Source of the DNA: an uncultured Nitrospirales bacterium
GTDB taxonomy: Bacteria > Nitrospirota > Nitrospiria > Nitrospirales > UBA8639
NCBI GenBank assembly: GCA_951812745.1
Contig: OX638327.1
Span: 1,229,914-1,293,913, forward strand
Reading direction: 5' to 3'
DNA length: 64,000 bases
Part shown: positions 36,654 through 45,478 of the stretch, piece after piece
Layout of the letters: every line of letters begins with the position of its first letter
Numbering within the stretch: the stretch's first letter is position 1
The notes under the pieces: model-generated
Told to the model about the DNA's origin: nothing
Seen by the model: the letters and a program-made list of their open reading frames with translations, nothing else
The model's database searches: none
Program-made: the position numbers and the translations under genes

Positions 36654-37709
36654 ATGATTGTAGCGGGAGACATTGGCGGAACCAAAACCTATCTGGGCTT
36701 GTTTGACTGGCAGGAGACACGCGTCGCCCCCATTCGGGAGGAGAAGTTCTGGAATGCGGATTTCGAGTCGTTCGAGGACGTCCTCGAAGAATTCCTACAG
36801 CCCCCGGCCTCTGCCGACGAGGGCGATGGAGAAGAAGCTGACGACACGGGCGTTGACGAAGACGCTCCTCAGATTTCCCCGACCATGCCTCTCCGCGCGG
36901 CCTGCTTCGGCGTCGCCGGCCCCATCGTGGACAACCGCTGCCGCGCCACGAATCTCCCGTGGACCATCGACGGGCACGCCCTGACCGAAACCCTGAACAC
37001 CTCCTGCGTGCACTTGCTGAACGACGTCGAGGCCATGGCCTACGGCGTGCTGATCCTCGAGCCGGAAGAAACCGAAGTGGTTCATGGCGAACGGCAGGAA
37101 GACGGCACAAAAGTCCTGATCGCCCCTGGTACCGGACTGGGCGAGGCCGTGCTGTATTGGGACGGGGAACGGTATCACGCCTTGCCGTCCGAAGGCGGGC
37201 ATGCCAGCTTTGCTCCGACGACCGATCTCGAGATCGACCTGCTCCGGTACCTGCGCACGAGTTTTCTGCACGTCAGTTTCGAACGGGTGTTATCGGGAAA
37301 CGGCCTGCACGGCATCTATCAGTTTCTTCGGGACACCAAGAAGAATGAGCCGACCTGGTTCGCCGAACGTCTTCCCACCGGAGACCCAGCGGCGTTGATC
37401 GCCGAAGCCGGGCTTGCCGGCAAGCCTGATATTTGCGTCCAGGCGTTAGACGTGTTCGTCTCCGTCCTGGCCGAGGAAGCCGGGAATTTCGCCCTGAAAA
37501 CACTGGCGCGGGGCGGGGTGTATCTCGGCGGAGGAATCCCTCCCAAAATTATCGACAAGCTCCGCGATCAACGTTTTTCGCAGGCGTTCATCAGCAAAGG
37601 ACGGTACAAACGGCTGCTGTCATCGATTCCGGTCCACGTCATCACGAACGATAAAGCCGCGCTGCTCGGCGCGGCGTCCGTGGCCGCACGCCTGGACGCG
37701 GCTTCGTAA
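36654..37709 (+). CDS. glk: Glucokinase
   Basis: 351 residues of the bacterial hexokinase (Glk) family: VAGDIGGTKTYLGLF (ATP loop), FGVAGPIVDNRC, LNDVEAMAYGV, IAPGTGLGEAVLY and LPSEGGHASFAP. It phosphorylates glucose to glucose-6-phosphate. An acidic insertion of about 20 residues (near 52-74) is unusual and should be a surface loop. AAGGAG precedes the ATG. rpiA follows eight bases after the stop, forming a small sugar-phosphate operon. Confidence 0.93.
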   Translation: MIVAGDIGGTKTYLGLFDWQETRVAPIREEKFWNADFESFEDVLEEFLQPPASADEGDGEEADDTGVDEDAPQISPTMPLRAACFGVAGPIVDNRCRATNLPWTIDGHALTETLNTSCVHLLNDVEAMAYGVLILEPEETEVVHGERQEDGTKVLIAPGTGLGEAVLYWDGERYHALPSEGGHASFAPTTDLEIDLLRYLRTSFLHVSFERVLSGNGLHGIYQFLRDTKKNEPTWFAERLPTGDPAALIAEAGLAGKPDICVQALDVFVSVLAEEAGNFALKTLARGGVYLGGGIPPKIIDKLRDQRFSQAFISKGRYKRLLSSIPVHVITNDKAALLGAASVAARLDAAS

Positions 37710-37716
37710 GCCATCC

Positions 37717-38436
37717 ATGACGCTTTCTCCACCATCACCCGATCCGCAGGAAAACGGCAAACGCTCGGCCGGCGAGGCCGCCCTGGACTTCATCCAGGAC
37801 GGGGCGCGCGTGGGCCTGGGGACCGGCTCGACCGTGAAATATTTTCTTCTGGCCCTCGGCGAACGCGTGCAAGCCGGACTACGGGTGCACGGTGTGCCCA
37901 CGTCTCGTGAAACCGCGGAATTGGCCAGGCAATTGCGGATTCCGCTTCTCCCGGAACAGGCAGAGTGGACCTTGGACGTGGCGGTGGATGGAGCGGATCA
38001 GGTCGATCCCCACTTTCATTTGATCAAAGGTGGAGGGGGAGCCTTACTGCGGGAAAAAATCGTGGCCGCCGCGGCGCGCACGTTCATCGTGCTGGTTGAT
38101 CACACGAAATGCGTGCCGGTGCTGGGCAAACCCATGCCCCTTCCCGTGGAAGTGACGCCGTTCGGCTGGCCGCAGTCCGCCAAACAGCTTCAGGCGTTGG
38201 GAGGCGTTCCGACGCTCAGGGAAAAACAAGGAACGGTGTTTGAGACCGATGGAGGCCATTATATTCTCGATTTGTTGGTAGACTCGATCGAGGATCCCGT
38301 TCAGTTCGAAGCGCGTCTCAATCGCATACCGGGCGTCGTGGAGAACGGGCTCTTCGTCAACCGAACCTCGACGTTAATCATCGGATCGCCCGACGGCGTT
38401 CACATCACACATTGCTCTTCTCGATCGGTTTCTTGA
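37717..38436 (+). CDS. rpiA: Ribose-5-phosphate isomerase A
   Basis: 239 residues. RpiA motifs: GLGTGSTVKYFL, VPTSRETAELAR, DVAVDGADQVDP, LIKGGGGALLREKIVA and LVDHTKCVPVLG with the catalytic acidic residues. Interconverts ribose-5-phosphate and ribulose-5-phosphate for the pentose phosphate and Calvin-type pathways. Directly downstream of glk. Confidence 0.95.
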   Translation: MTLSPPSPDPQENGKRSAGEAALDFIQDGARVGLGTGSTVKYFLLALGERVQAGLRVHGVPTSRETAELARQLRIPLLPEQAEWTLDVAVDGADQVDPHFHLIKGGGGALLREKIVAAAARTFIVLVDHTKCVPVLGKPMPLPVEVTPFGWPQSAKQLQALGGVPTLREKQGTVFETDGGHYILDLLVDSIEDPVQFEARLNRIPGVVENGLFVNRTSTLIIGSPDGVHITHCSSRSVS

Positions 38437-38533
38437 TTGGCGACCGACACCGGCTTTTGAGACACTTTGTCCCGGTGCGCGATGCGAACCGTCAACGTTC
38501 TCTCATTCGTTGACAGCAGCAGGCTGACGACAA

Positions 38534-39070
38534 CTATTCCCCAGACCGGATAAAAATGGCGTTCTCGATTCTTTCGAAGGCGTTGGTGTAAATCCTGACG
38601 TCCAGAATCGGGGTGTCTCTTCGGCTGTTCTGGCCGTGTGTTGAGGACGATTGTCTCGTCACCACAAAATTCAATCGCACCCGCGCCCTGTTCCCGATTT
38701 CTTCTATGAACGCGGTCGCGACCGTCTGTTCAACGCTCTGAGTCGTTGTAGTTGGTTGCCCCCCTAAGACACCCCCTATGACGCCGATGAAGATTTCCGC
38801 TTCCGGGCCGATCGACGTGTTCTGCGACGCACTTTCCGCATTGATGAATCCGGTGTTCAGGTCTGCGTTTTTGATCGTGTACCCCAAATCCTGAAAGACC
38901 GAGACGACGCTGGCGAACACGATCTTCTTGGGAGATTCAAATTCCCGTGTCTGGATGCTTTGAATTTCCAGCGGGGTCATGGGAGGTTTCTGTTGTTGGA
39001 CTGCGCATCCGGCAAGGGTGAGACCGACGGCGGTCAGCATGAGCCATACGTTGGTCAAAAACACGTTCAC
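38534..39070 (-). CDS. Lipoprotein of unknown function
   Basis: 178 residues with a lipobox (TAVGLTLAGC). The middle has VVSVFQDLGYTIKNADLNTG and FINAESAS, a pattern seen in periplasmic lipoproteins that measure small beta domains, and a Gly-rich IGVIGGVLGG stretch. No family assigned. The next gene upstream on the same strand (39130) is also a small lipoprotein, 60 bp away, so they probably form an operon. Confidence 0.75.
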   Translation of the reverse strand: MNVFLTNVWLMLTAVGLTLAGCAVQQQKPPMTPLEIQSIQTREFESPKKIVFASVVSVFQDLGYTIKNADLNTGFINAESASQNTSIGPEAEIFIGVIGGVLGGQPTTTTQSVEQTVATAFIEEIGNRARVRLNFVVTRQSSSTHGQNSRRDTPILDVRIYTNAFERIENAIFIRSGE

Positions 39071-39129
39071 GTGGTCCTCCTGCGAATGTATCAGCGTGGT
39101 CGATGGCGATGTGGTCGGAGTTCTGTCAA

Positions 39130-39531
39130 TTAGAACTTGGATGTCCGGCTTCGAAAATCACTCACGACGTCGTTTTGATCGAATTTGATGATCAGGGTAA
39201 TCATGCTCGAACTGCTTTCGAACCCTGATGAACGTGAATTTTGGCCGGCGAGAATAATCGTCCAATAGCCCGATTGGCTTGAGGATTGAGAGACCTGCGC
39301 CGCTCGTTGGTACGTCCAGACTTCGCGTTCCGCTCCGTCACGGGTAGTGATGTTCGGCGCTCCGAAATGTTCCAAGACCTGGGCTTTCGTTGTCTGACCG
39401 ACGATCAGGTTCATCTGGACGTTTCCCTGTGTAAGCTGGGAATTGCGCTGGGTTACTGGTTCAGGGGGCGCCACACATGCCCCCAGGGTCATGACGACAC
39501 CGAGGATAAGCGGCAGTTTGCGTATGTGCAT
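39130..39531 (-). CDS. BamE/SmpA-like lipoprotein
   Basis: 133 residues from ATG 39531 (GGAG nine bases upstream). Lipobox VMTLGAC, then NLIVGQTTKAQVLEHFGAP, the SmpA/OmlA pattern in which a conserved turn precedes a small helix, and REVWTYQ. Ser-rich loop near residue 100. BamE helps beta-barrel assembly, but many similar lipoproteins do other things, so only the fold is suggested. Confidence 0.8.
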   Translation of the reverse strand: MHIRKLPLILGVVMTLGACVAPPEPVTQRNSQLTQGNVQMNLIVGQTTKAQVLEHFGAPNITTRDGAEREVWTYQRAAQVSQSSSQSGYWTIILAGQNSRSSGFESSSSMITLIIKFDQNDVVSDFRSRTSKF

Positions 39532-39560
39532 GATCATTTTCTCCATATCTCAGTTCGGGA

Positions 39561-39773
39561 TGGTGCCGAAGCCGGTGACTCGAAGTCGCATGAGCTGAAG
39601 CCCGCTCATGCTCCCACTAGGGGGCCACGCCCCCTCGTGCCTCGCCTGCGGCTCGGTCACCCCATGAAGGGGGAACACCCCCTTCAAAACCCCCTGTTCG
39701 AGTCCCGCCTTTACGCCTATTGTCGATGGTGTTGCCTCTAGTGGGTAATACCGCTTATCGCTTGTCAAGCTTA
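39561..39773 (-). repeat. tRNA-tail element at tRNA-Leu, single unit
   Basis: On the minus strand, directly after the tRNA-Leu CCA, 213 bp end with a second copy of the tRNA 3' tail (TTCGAGTC, AC, CGGCTTCGGCACCA). The core (39609-39685) has a hairpin GAAGGGGG-TGTT-CCCCCTTC and a second GAGGGGGCGTGGCCCCCT, then CTAGTGGGAG and a third hairpin CATGAGC/GCTCATG. The core matches the tRNA-Gly units at 50531-51093 at about four of five positions. Confidence 0.8.
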
Positions 39774-39858
39774 TGGTGCCGAAGCCGGGACTCGAACCCG
39801 GATGGGTTGCCCCACACGCCCCTCAAACGTGCGTGTCTACCAGTTCCACCACTTCGGC
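39774..39858 (-). tRNA. tRNA-Leu (GAG)
   Basis: 85 nt including encoded CCA. Acceptor GCCGAAG/CTTCGGC, anticodon loop TTGAGGG with anticodon GAG, a long class II variable arm, and T arm CCGGGTTCGAGTCCCGG. A sharp promoter (TTGACA, 18 bp, TATAAT) lies upstream. Confidence 0.95.
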
Positions 39859-39866
39859 ATGACAGG

Positions 39867-39896
39867 ATTATAGGTAGGGGTTCAAATGCTTGTCAA
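39867..39896 (-). promoter_or_regulatory. Sigma70-type promoter of tRNA-Leu
   Basis: On the minus strand TTGACA (39896-39891) and TATAAT (39872-39867) with an 18-bp spacer, eight bases before the tRNA 5' end. Near-perfect match to consensus. Confidence 0.85.
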
Positions 39897-39954
39897 TCAA
39901 TGGAACCTTCGGTACAATTGATTGATTCCACTGGTGATGGCGCCAACATTGTTC

Positions 39955-40650
39955 ATGTCTGATTCTTCTCACCACACGACTCCCGAGAGTGCTCCCCCCA
40001 GCAAAATTGCGGCATTTTTTGACGTCGATAATACCCTAATCCCCGGGCAATCCATTGAAATTCATTTTGTTCGGTACCTATGGAAAACCGGCTTGTTATC
40101 CAATCGCGTGTTGATCGACAGCGCCCTGTATTTACTCTTCAATATTCTCGAGCTTTCCCTGAGGCCGCTGCGGGAACGAAAGATTTACCTGACCAATAAA
40201 CGACCGGAAGGGGTCGAGCCCCTGGCGAAATGGTTTGTACGCTCGGAGATCTGTCCCCGACTGTCCCTGCAAGGCACCGCGGCCTTGGCCCAGCATCAAC
40301 AAGCCGGCCATCAGGTGGCCCTAGTCAGCGGCACGCCGGAGTTTCTGATCAAACCTCTGGCGCATTATCTGGACGTGCCGAACGTCCTCGCGGCCCAATT
40401 GGAAACCAATGAGGACGGCTACACGTGTCGGGTCCTTTCACCCTACCCGTACGGTGAAGGCAAACGGCGGCTGCTCCAGACGTTCGCGGACAGTCACGGG
40501 GTGGATCTTGCCCAAAGTTACGCGTATGGCGACAGCCCGGGCGACATTCAGGCCCTGGAGTCCGTGGGGCATCCCCTCGTGGTCAATCCCATTCGCGGGA
40601 TGGCGAGGATTGCACGGCGGCACCGGTGGCCCACGACCCTTTGGGCGTAA
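39955..40650 (+). CDS. HAD-superfamily IB phosphatase (SerB-like)
   Basis: 231 residues from ATG 39955. Motif I AFFDVDNTLIPG (nucleophile and acid Asp), motif II LVSGTPEFL, a Lys in GEGKRRLL and motif III YAYGDSPGDIQAL place it in HAD subclass IB with phosphoserine phosphatase and PhoC-like enzymes. Exact substrate unknown. The stretch upstream to the tRNA-Leu promoter has no strong ribosome binding site, so the start is uncertain (39937 or 39922 possible). Confidence 0.9.
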   Translation: MSDSSHHTTPESAPPSKIAAFFDVDNTLIPGQSIEIHFVRYLWKTGLLSNRVLIDSALYLLFNILELSLRPLRERKIYLTNKRPEGVEPLAKWFVRSEICPRLSLQGTAALAQHQQAGHQVALVSGTPEFLIKPLAHYLDVPNVLAAQLETNEDGYTCRVLSPYPYGEGKRRLLQTFADSHGVDLAQSYAYGDSPGDIQALESVGHPLVVNPIRGMARIARRHRWPTTLWA

Positions 40651-40759
40651 CGACCGACGCGAAGTCATGCAGAACGTGCTGAAGCCATGACGACGCGGCC
40701 TCTCCGTTGCTGTCCGCCACGCAGCCTCATCTCCTCGTGATGGAGCGAGACCTCAACGT

Positions 40760-41503
40760 ATGAAAGCTTCATCGGTGAGACCGACCCCTCACCCTGACCC
40801 TCTCCCCGAGGGAGAGGGAAGACGCGCGAACGCCCCACCCGCTTCCCTGCGCGTCACGGAAATTTTTCATAGTATTCAAGGGGAATCCACCCGCGCGGGA
40901 GAACCGTGTGTGTTCGTCCGCTTAACGGGCTGTCCGCTCCGGTGCACGTGGTGCGATACGGCCTATGCGTTTGACGGAGGCACCGACATGAGTCTGGAGG
41001 CCGTCGTGGATCAGGTCAAAGGGTACGGCTGTCCGTTGGTCGAAGTCACGGGTGGGGAGCCGCTGGCTCAAGCGGCGGCGTTTGAGCTGATTACGCGTTT
41101 ATGTGAGGAACGCTTTGACGTGTTGATCGAAACGAGTGGGGCCCTCGACATCGCGCCGGTGGATTCCCGGGCGAGCATCATTCTGGATGTCAAATGTCCC
41201 GGCAGTGAGATGGACGACCGGATGCGCTGGGACAATCTCCAGTGCATTCGTCACAAAGATCAGGTGAAATTCATCATCGGCGACCGCCGCGATTACGAGT
41301 GGGCCGTTGACGTGGTCAAGCGGTATCGACTCACGGAGACGTGCCCCGTGTTGTTCAGTCCGGTATTTGGACTAGAAGGGAACGATGAACGGCATCCCGT
41401 CCTGCGACCGTTGGCGGAATGGATTCTTCAGGACCGGTTGCCCGTGCGCTTGCAGGTTCAATTGCATAAGTTCATATGGGATCCCGACATGAGAGGGGTC
41501 TAG
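40760..41503 (+). CDS. queE: 7-carboxy-7-deazaguanine synthase
   Basis: 247 residues. Radical SAM enzyme with CRCTWCDT-type motif (here CPLRCTWCDTAYAF), EIFHSIQGEST and VTGGEPLAQ. It makes the deazaguanine core of queuosine from CPH4. The first 20-odd residues (PHPDPLPEGEGRR) come from a CCCTCACCCTGACC / CTCTCCC repeat and are not part of the family; I see no in-frame ATG or GTG between the repeat and EIFHS, so translation must start in or before the repeat. Other que genes are not here. Confidence 0.93.
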   Translation: MKASSVRPTPHPDPLPEGEGRRANAPPASLRVTEIFHSIQGESTRAGEPCVFVRLTGCPLRCTWCDTAYAFDGGTDMSLEAVVDQVKGYGCPLVEVTGGEPLAQAAAFELITRLCEERFDVLIETSGALDIAPVDSRASIILDVKCPGSEMDDRMRWDNLQCIRHKDQVKFIIGDRRDYEWAVDVVKRYRLTETCPVLFSPVFGLEGNDERHPVLRPLAEWILQDRLPVRLQVQLHKFIWDPDMRGV

Positions 41504-41612
41504 CTGCTGCTGGTGGTGTTCAATGATCCCCTGAGTTGGAAGAGATAAGGGAGAGGCGCACCAAACTTCTCAGGATAGTGTTATCTTCATTCAGGAGGGA
41601 GAGGAGAGTCGT

Positions 41613-43115
41613 ATGAAGTGTCAGGTCAAGGAAGGGCATCTTGCCCAGGGAGCCACGGACGTGCTCGTGATCAGTGGTTATGAAGACGAGAACACGTTGC
41701 CCAAGGCCCATCAGGCATTGGATGACGCGTTGGGCGGGCAACTCCGGGAGTTGAGAAGCAATGGAGAGTTTTCAGGCAAGAATCAAGAGTCGGCGTTGAT
41801 TCATACGCGAAAAACTCTTCCGGCCAAGCGAATTCTGTGGCTGGGGTTGGGGAAGAAGAAAGACGTGACCTTGGACCGCGTTCGACAAGCCATGGGCACG
41901 GCGTTCAAAAAGGTTCGGCAGACCGGGGCGGAAACGTTTTCCGCGCCGGTGTTCGCAACCGATACGGTAAAGGCACCTGCATCTGACATTGCCCAAGCGA
42001 TGGTGGAAGGAGCCATGCTCGGAGGGTACCGGTTCACCCACTATCGGTCTGAGAATGAGGAACCGTCTAAAGAGATTCGGACCATGACCCTGCTGGCGAA
42101 CCGCGCGAATCAAGTGAGTGGCATGAAAACGGGAGTCCGGCGCGGAGAGGCCAGTGCCCACGCCACGTCGTTCGCCCGTGACCTGTGCAATCACCCGGCC
42201 AACGTCATGACGCCCTCTCGCGTGGCGCAGGAAGCGCAAAGCATAGCCGAAGACTTTGGCATCACATTGACGGTGCTGGAGAGCAAGGACCAGGAGAAAT
42301 TGGGAATGGGCGGGATGCTGGGCGTCGCACGGGGAAGCCAGGAGCCGCCGAAATTCATCGTCCTGGAATATGCGGGGGGCAGGAAGAAAGACCGGCCCGT
42401 GGTGCTGGTCGGGAAAACGATTACCTTCGATTCCGGTGGCATTTCCCTGAAGCCTTCGGAAAACATGGAACAGATGAAGGCGGACATGACGGGTGGGGCC
42501 GAAGTGTTGGGCGCGGTCAGGGCTGCGGCGCAATTGCGTCTGCGCGTCAACGTCGTGGGCATCCTGCCGGCCACGGAAAACATGCCGGGCGGGCGAGCCA
42601 CGAAGCCGGGGGATATCCTGCGCATGCTCAACGGCAAAACCGTGGAGGTCCAAAATACCGACGCCGAGGGCCGGCTGGTTCTGGCCGATGGGCTGGCCTA
42701 TGCCGCCCGGTTCAACCCACAGTGTATCGTCGATGTTGCCACGTTAACCGGTGCATGCATCGTGGCCCTGGGTCAGTTTGCGATCGGGATGCTCGGGAAT
42801 GATGACGCGCTCAAGGCCGATTTAAAGAAAGCCGGGGAACAAGCCGGGGAACGCGTGTGGGAGATGCCGCTCTGGGAAGAATATTTCGAACAACTCAAAA
42901 GCGACGTGGCGGACATGCGCAATATCGGTGGGCGTGGAGGCGGCATGATTACGGCCGGCATGTTTTTGAGCAAGTTTGTTGACGATTGTCCCTGGGTGCA
43001 TCTCGACATTGCCAGCACCGATTGGAGTTCATCCGAGCGTCCGTATATCAGCAAAGGACCGACGGCCATTGGCACGCGATTGTTGGTGCAATGGTTGATC
43101 AATCGCTCGGGTTAA
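41613..43115 (+). CDS. pepA: Leucyl aminopeptidase
   Basis: 500 residues, M17 family. The C-terminal catalytic half carries the metal ligands: VGKTITFDSGGISLKPS, MKADMTGGAEVLGA and NTDAEGRLVLADGLAYA (signature), plus bicarbonate-site Arg nearby. GGGAGAGGAG precedes the ATG. Cleaves N-terminal leucine and other residues; some PepA proteins also bind DNA at recombination sites. A degraded fragment of this gene lies at 60568-60745. Confidence 0.96.
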   Translation: MKCQVKEGHLAQGATDVLVISGYEDENTLPKAHQALDDALGGQLRELRSNGEFSGKNQESALIHTRKTLPAKRILWLGLGKKKDVTLDRVRQAMGTAFKKVRQTGAETFSAPVFATDTVKAPASDIAQAMVEGAMLGGYRFTHYRSENEEPSKEIRTMTLLANRANQVSGMKTGVRRGEASAHATSFARDLCNHPANVMTPSRVAQEAQSIAEDFGITLTVLESKDQEKLGMGGMLGVARGSQEPPKFIVLEYAGGRKKDRPVVLVGKTITFDSGGISLKPSENMEQMKADMTGGAEVLGAVRAAAQLRLRVNVVGILPATENMPGGRATKPGDILRMLNGKTVEVQNTDAEGRLVLADGLAYAARFNPQCIVDVATLTGACIVALGQFAIGMLGNDDALKADLKKAGEQAGERVWEMPLWEEYFEQLKSDVADMRNIGGRGGGMITAGMFLSKFVDDCPWVHLDIASTDWSSSERPYISKGPTAIGTRLLVQWLINRSG

Positions 43116-43127
43116 TAGGGAATCCCT

Positions 43128-43185
43128 CATGCAGGCTGACGCCTGCACCCCAAGGGATGAAAATGGGACGCCTCTCTCCAATCTG
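43128..43185. repeat. CAGGCTTGCCCCTGCACACC-type repeat, copy 3
   Basis: CATGCAGGCTGACGCCTGCA then CCCCAAGGGATGAAAATGGG and ACGCCTCTCTCC. Copies at 9951-10008 and 20733-20789 share the CACCAAG-GATGAAAA core. It starts with a GCAGGC...GCCTGC hairpin. Confidence 0.75.
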
Positions 43186-43373
43186 TTATCCTCGATCCCT
43201 GATTAAGAACGTCAGGGACAGGCTATTTTTAATCGAGGATCCAGGGGGTTTTCGTTCCAGGTGGGGCTGCACGACTGGAGGGGTGGACGAGAAAAACCCT
43301 GGATTCCTGCTTCCGCAGGAAAGACAGAAGGGGAAAGCAAGGATGACAGAACGAGAATGAAGCCCGTGCTGTT

Positions 43374-43709
43374 TCAACCGCGATTGATGAGGGCCAGCAG
43401 GGCCAGCGTGCCCAGCATGTAGGGAATCATGCACGCATACACGACCATGTGCAGCGGGGCGATGCCCGTGACGGCCGCATGGCGGGTTTGATGCTCTTTG
43501 TAGATGAATTCGTAGACCAGGATGATGACCGCGCAGGTGAGGGTCACCACGCGACTCGACCGGGGCCACGTATAGATCCCGCTGAGCAGGAAGTCCATGG
43601 TGAAGAACCCGCTCCAGGCCGACAGGAGCACGGCCAGCACGAGGTTGACGATCGCCGAGATGGGCAGTTTCCCGAATCCTGTGGCTCGTGCGTCCGGAAT
43701 GGGGTTCAC
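43374..43709 (-). CDS. Small membrane protein
   Basis: 111 residues with three or four hydrophobic segments (ISAIVNLVLAVLLSAWSGFF, RVVTLTCAVIILVYEFIY, MVVYACMIPYMLGTLALLAL). No family recognised. It follows a zinc-ribbon gene by 18 bp and probably forms an operon with it. Confidence 0.75.
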   Translation of the reverse strand: MNPIPDARATGFGKLPISAIVNLVLAVLLSAWSGFFTMDFLLSGIYTWPRSSRVVTLTCAVIILVYEFIYKEHQTRHAAVTGIAPLHMVVYACMIPYMLGTLALLALINRG

Positions 43710-43727
43710 CGCTGTGGAGGTCTATGT

Positions 43728-43976
43728 CTATTGTGCGGATTTTGCGAGCGTGTGCTCGCAATTGAGACACACGCGGGGCCGTCGTTTGAGGAATTGCACC
43801 TTGCCGCTGACGAGACAGGCATAGTGGACGAACCGGTTGCACACGGAACAGCGTTCCCAGCCCCCTTTGAGCATGGTGGTGTTGCGATACAGGACCTGAT
43901 TACATACCCCGCAGTGCTCGGGCTCGATGCCCAGGAGCAGAGGTTCCCATTGGCCCGCGCGATTCCGGATACTCAT
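43728..43976 (-). CDS. Zinc-ribbon-like protein
   Basis: 82 residues with CGVCNQVLY, CSVCNRFVHYAC and CLNCEH: four cysteine pairs or singles plus His, typical of a two-zinc treble-clef or ribbon. No catalytic motif. Upstream gene of the small membrane protein. Confidence 0.75.
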   Translation of the reverse strand: MSIRNRAGQWEPLLLGIEPEHCGVCNQVLYRNTTMLKGGWERCSVCNRFVHYACLVSGKVQFLKRRPRVCLNCEHTLAKSAQ

Positions 43977-44408
43977 GGCCGCGAAGTATAGCCGGAGGAT
44001 CGAGGGAATTACAAATGTCGTGTTCTTTCATGCGGGGTTTCGTCCCCACACGACGAGGTCCTTTTGTTTCGGCAAAAGGACCCAAAACCATTGGCGCCCG
44101 GGCGTGGCCCCAGGGGGTGCCTTTGCCCCAGTCCCGATTGCTTGGGCTGCGGAACTCGCTTCGCTCAGACAGTCCTCGCCCCCATGTAGAATCTTCGGGC
44201 CTGGGTCGCAGCCACGCCCGAAGGCGCCGGTCCATGGCGGCATGAGATGCCGCCGCTACAACTAATCGGTCATCCTCGACATTTGCAATCGGAGATCCAG
44301 GGCTTTTCTCTTTTCCCTCCGTTCGCTATGATACGGACTCTGGATTCCTGCTTTCGCGGAAATGACAGAAAGAGAAAAACGGGAATGATGCAAGAAGAAA
44401 GGCGCTGC
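43977..44408. other. Intergenic, mainly a long dispersed repeat
   Basis: Contains the roughly 215-bp repeat at 44029-44245 and then a GATCCAGGG-type fragment before the synthase start. A long frame through this stretch is a shadow and is not supported. Confidence 0.6.
44029..44245. repeat. 215-bp dispersed repeat, copy 1
   Basis: Begins CATGCGGGGTTTCGTCCCC, has CGACGAGGTCCTTTTGT, CAAAAGGACCCAAAACC (a hairpin) and ends near GGCGCCGGTCCATGG. Copy 2 at 48231-48436 matches over most of its length; a shortened copy is at 46480-46561. Confidence 0.85.
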
Positions 44409-45305
44409 ATGGCCCTGGATATCAAGACCTACCTCGAAGATAAACGGAACGTGGTCGACCGGTATCTGGAGGCCCATCTGCCCGATCCGCGGACGCCGCC
44501 GGCGATCCTGCACGAGGCGATCCGGTACAGCCTGTTGGCCGGGGGCAAACGGGTCCGGCCCATCCTCACGATTGCCACGGCGGAGGCGATCGGGCCGTGC
44601 CCGGCGTCGCTGTTGCCCGTGGCCTGCGCATTCGAGTTCATCCATACGTATTCGCTGATCCATGACGATTTACCGTCGATGGATAACGATGACTTTCGCC
44701 GCGGGCGTCCCACGAACCATAAAGTCTATGGCGAAGCCATGGCGATTCTGGCGGGCGACGGGTTGCACGCCATGGCGTTTGAATGGTGCAGCCGGGCCGA
44801 TCTCGTGACGGACCTGGACCCGCAGTGTCAGGTGCAGATTGTCGCGGAGCTGGCGCTGGGGGCCGGGCACGGGGGCATGGTGGGAGGCCAGGTGCTGGAT
44901 ATTCAGGCTGAGAACCGGCAGGTGGACCTGGCGGAATTGCAACAGATTCACGTGCACAAAACGGGCAAGCTGATTCGCGCCGCGGTGCGGGTCGGGGCGC
45001 TTCTCTCCGGCGCCGGGATGACGCAGTTCGAGCACCTGACCGGGTATGCCGAGGATATCGGGTTGGCGTTCCAAATTGCGGATGACGTGTTGAACGTGAC
45101 GGGCACGCGGGAGGAGTTGGGAAAAGATGCCGGGACGGACGATGAACGGGGCAAGCAGACGTATCCCGCGATTTACGGGCTGGAGGGCGCGCAACGGCTC
45201 GCGCAGGACTGCGCCGCCCGCGCCATCGCACGGCTCGACGGGTTTGACGGAAAGGCGGACCCGTTGCGCGGGATTGCCGGGTATATCGTGGACCGCAAAA
45301 ACTGA
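44409..45305 (+). CDS. ispA: Farnesyl/geranylgeranyl diphosphate synthase (IspA type)
   Basis: 298 residues from ATG 44409 (AAAGG upstream; longer frame starts are repeat sequence). Class I prenyl synthase motifs: GGKRVRP, first Asp-rich LIHDDLPSMDNDD, GGQVLDI, and second Asp-rich FQIADDVLNVTG. Makes C15 or C20 diphosphate from IPP. The short chain-length region fits FPP synthase. It lies next to hpnA, so it may feed squalene and hopanoid synthesis. Confidence 0.92.
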   Translation: MALDIKTYLEDKRNVVDRYLEAHLPDPRTPPAILHEAIRYSLLAGGKRVRPILTIATAEAIGPCPASLLPVACAFEFIHTYSLIHDDLPSMDNDDFRRGRPTNHKVYGEAMAILAGDGLHAMAFEWCSRADLVTDLDPQCQVQIVAELALGAGHGGMVGGQVLDIQAENRQVDLAELQQIHVHKTGKLIRAAVRVGALLSGAGMTQFEHLTGYAEDIGLAFQIADDVLNVTGTREELGKDAGTDDERGKQTYPAIYGLEGAQRLAQDCAARAIARLDGFDGKADPLRGIAGYIVDRKN

Positions 45306-45478
45306 CGATTCAATGTCTCCAAAAGTGTCATGAAAAGATCCAAAAGGCACTAAAATAGAATATATATAGATCATAAATAGATCCAAATAGCATCTAAACG
45401 TCATCTTGATGGTTTCGCATCGCAGCCCGTGACGCCCCGATCCTCTTCATTCGCATCCGTTTCGCTCATTTTTTCATC

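Noticed and set aside
39685-39720. A second tRNA-like T arm (TTCGAGTCCCGCC) on the plus strand
   Set aside because: Too short to call; may be chance or an older remnant inside the Leu element.
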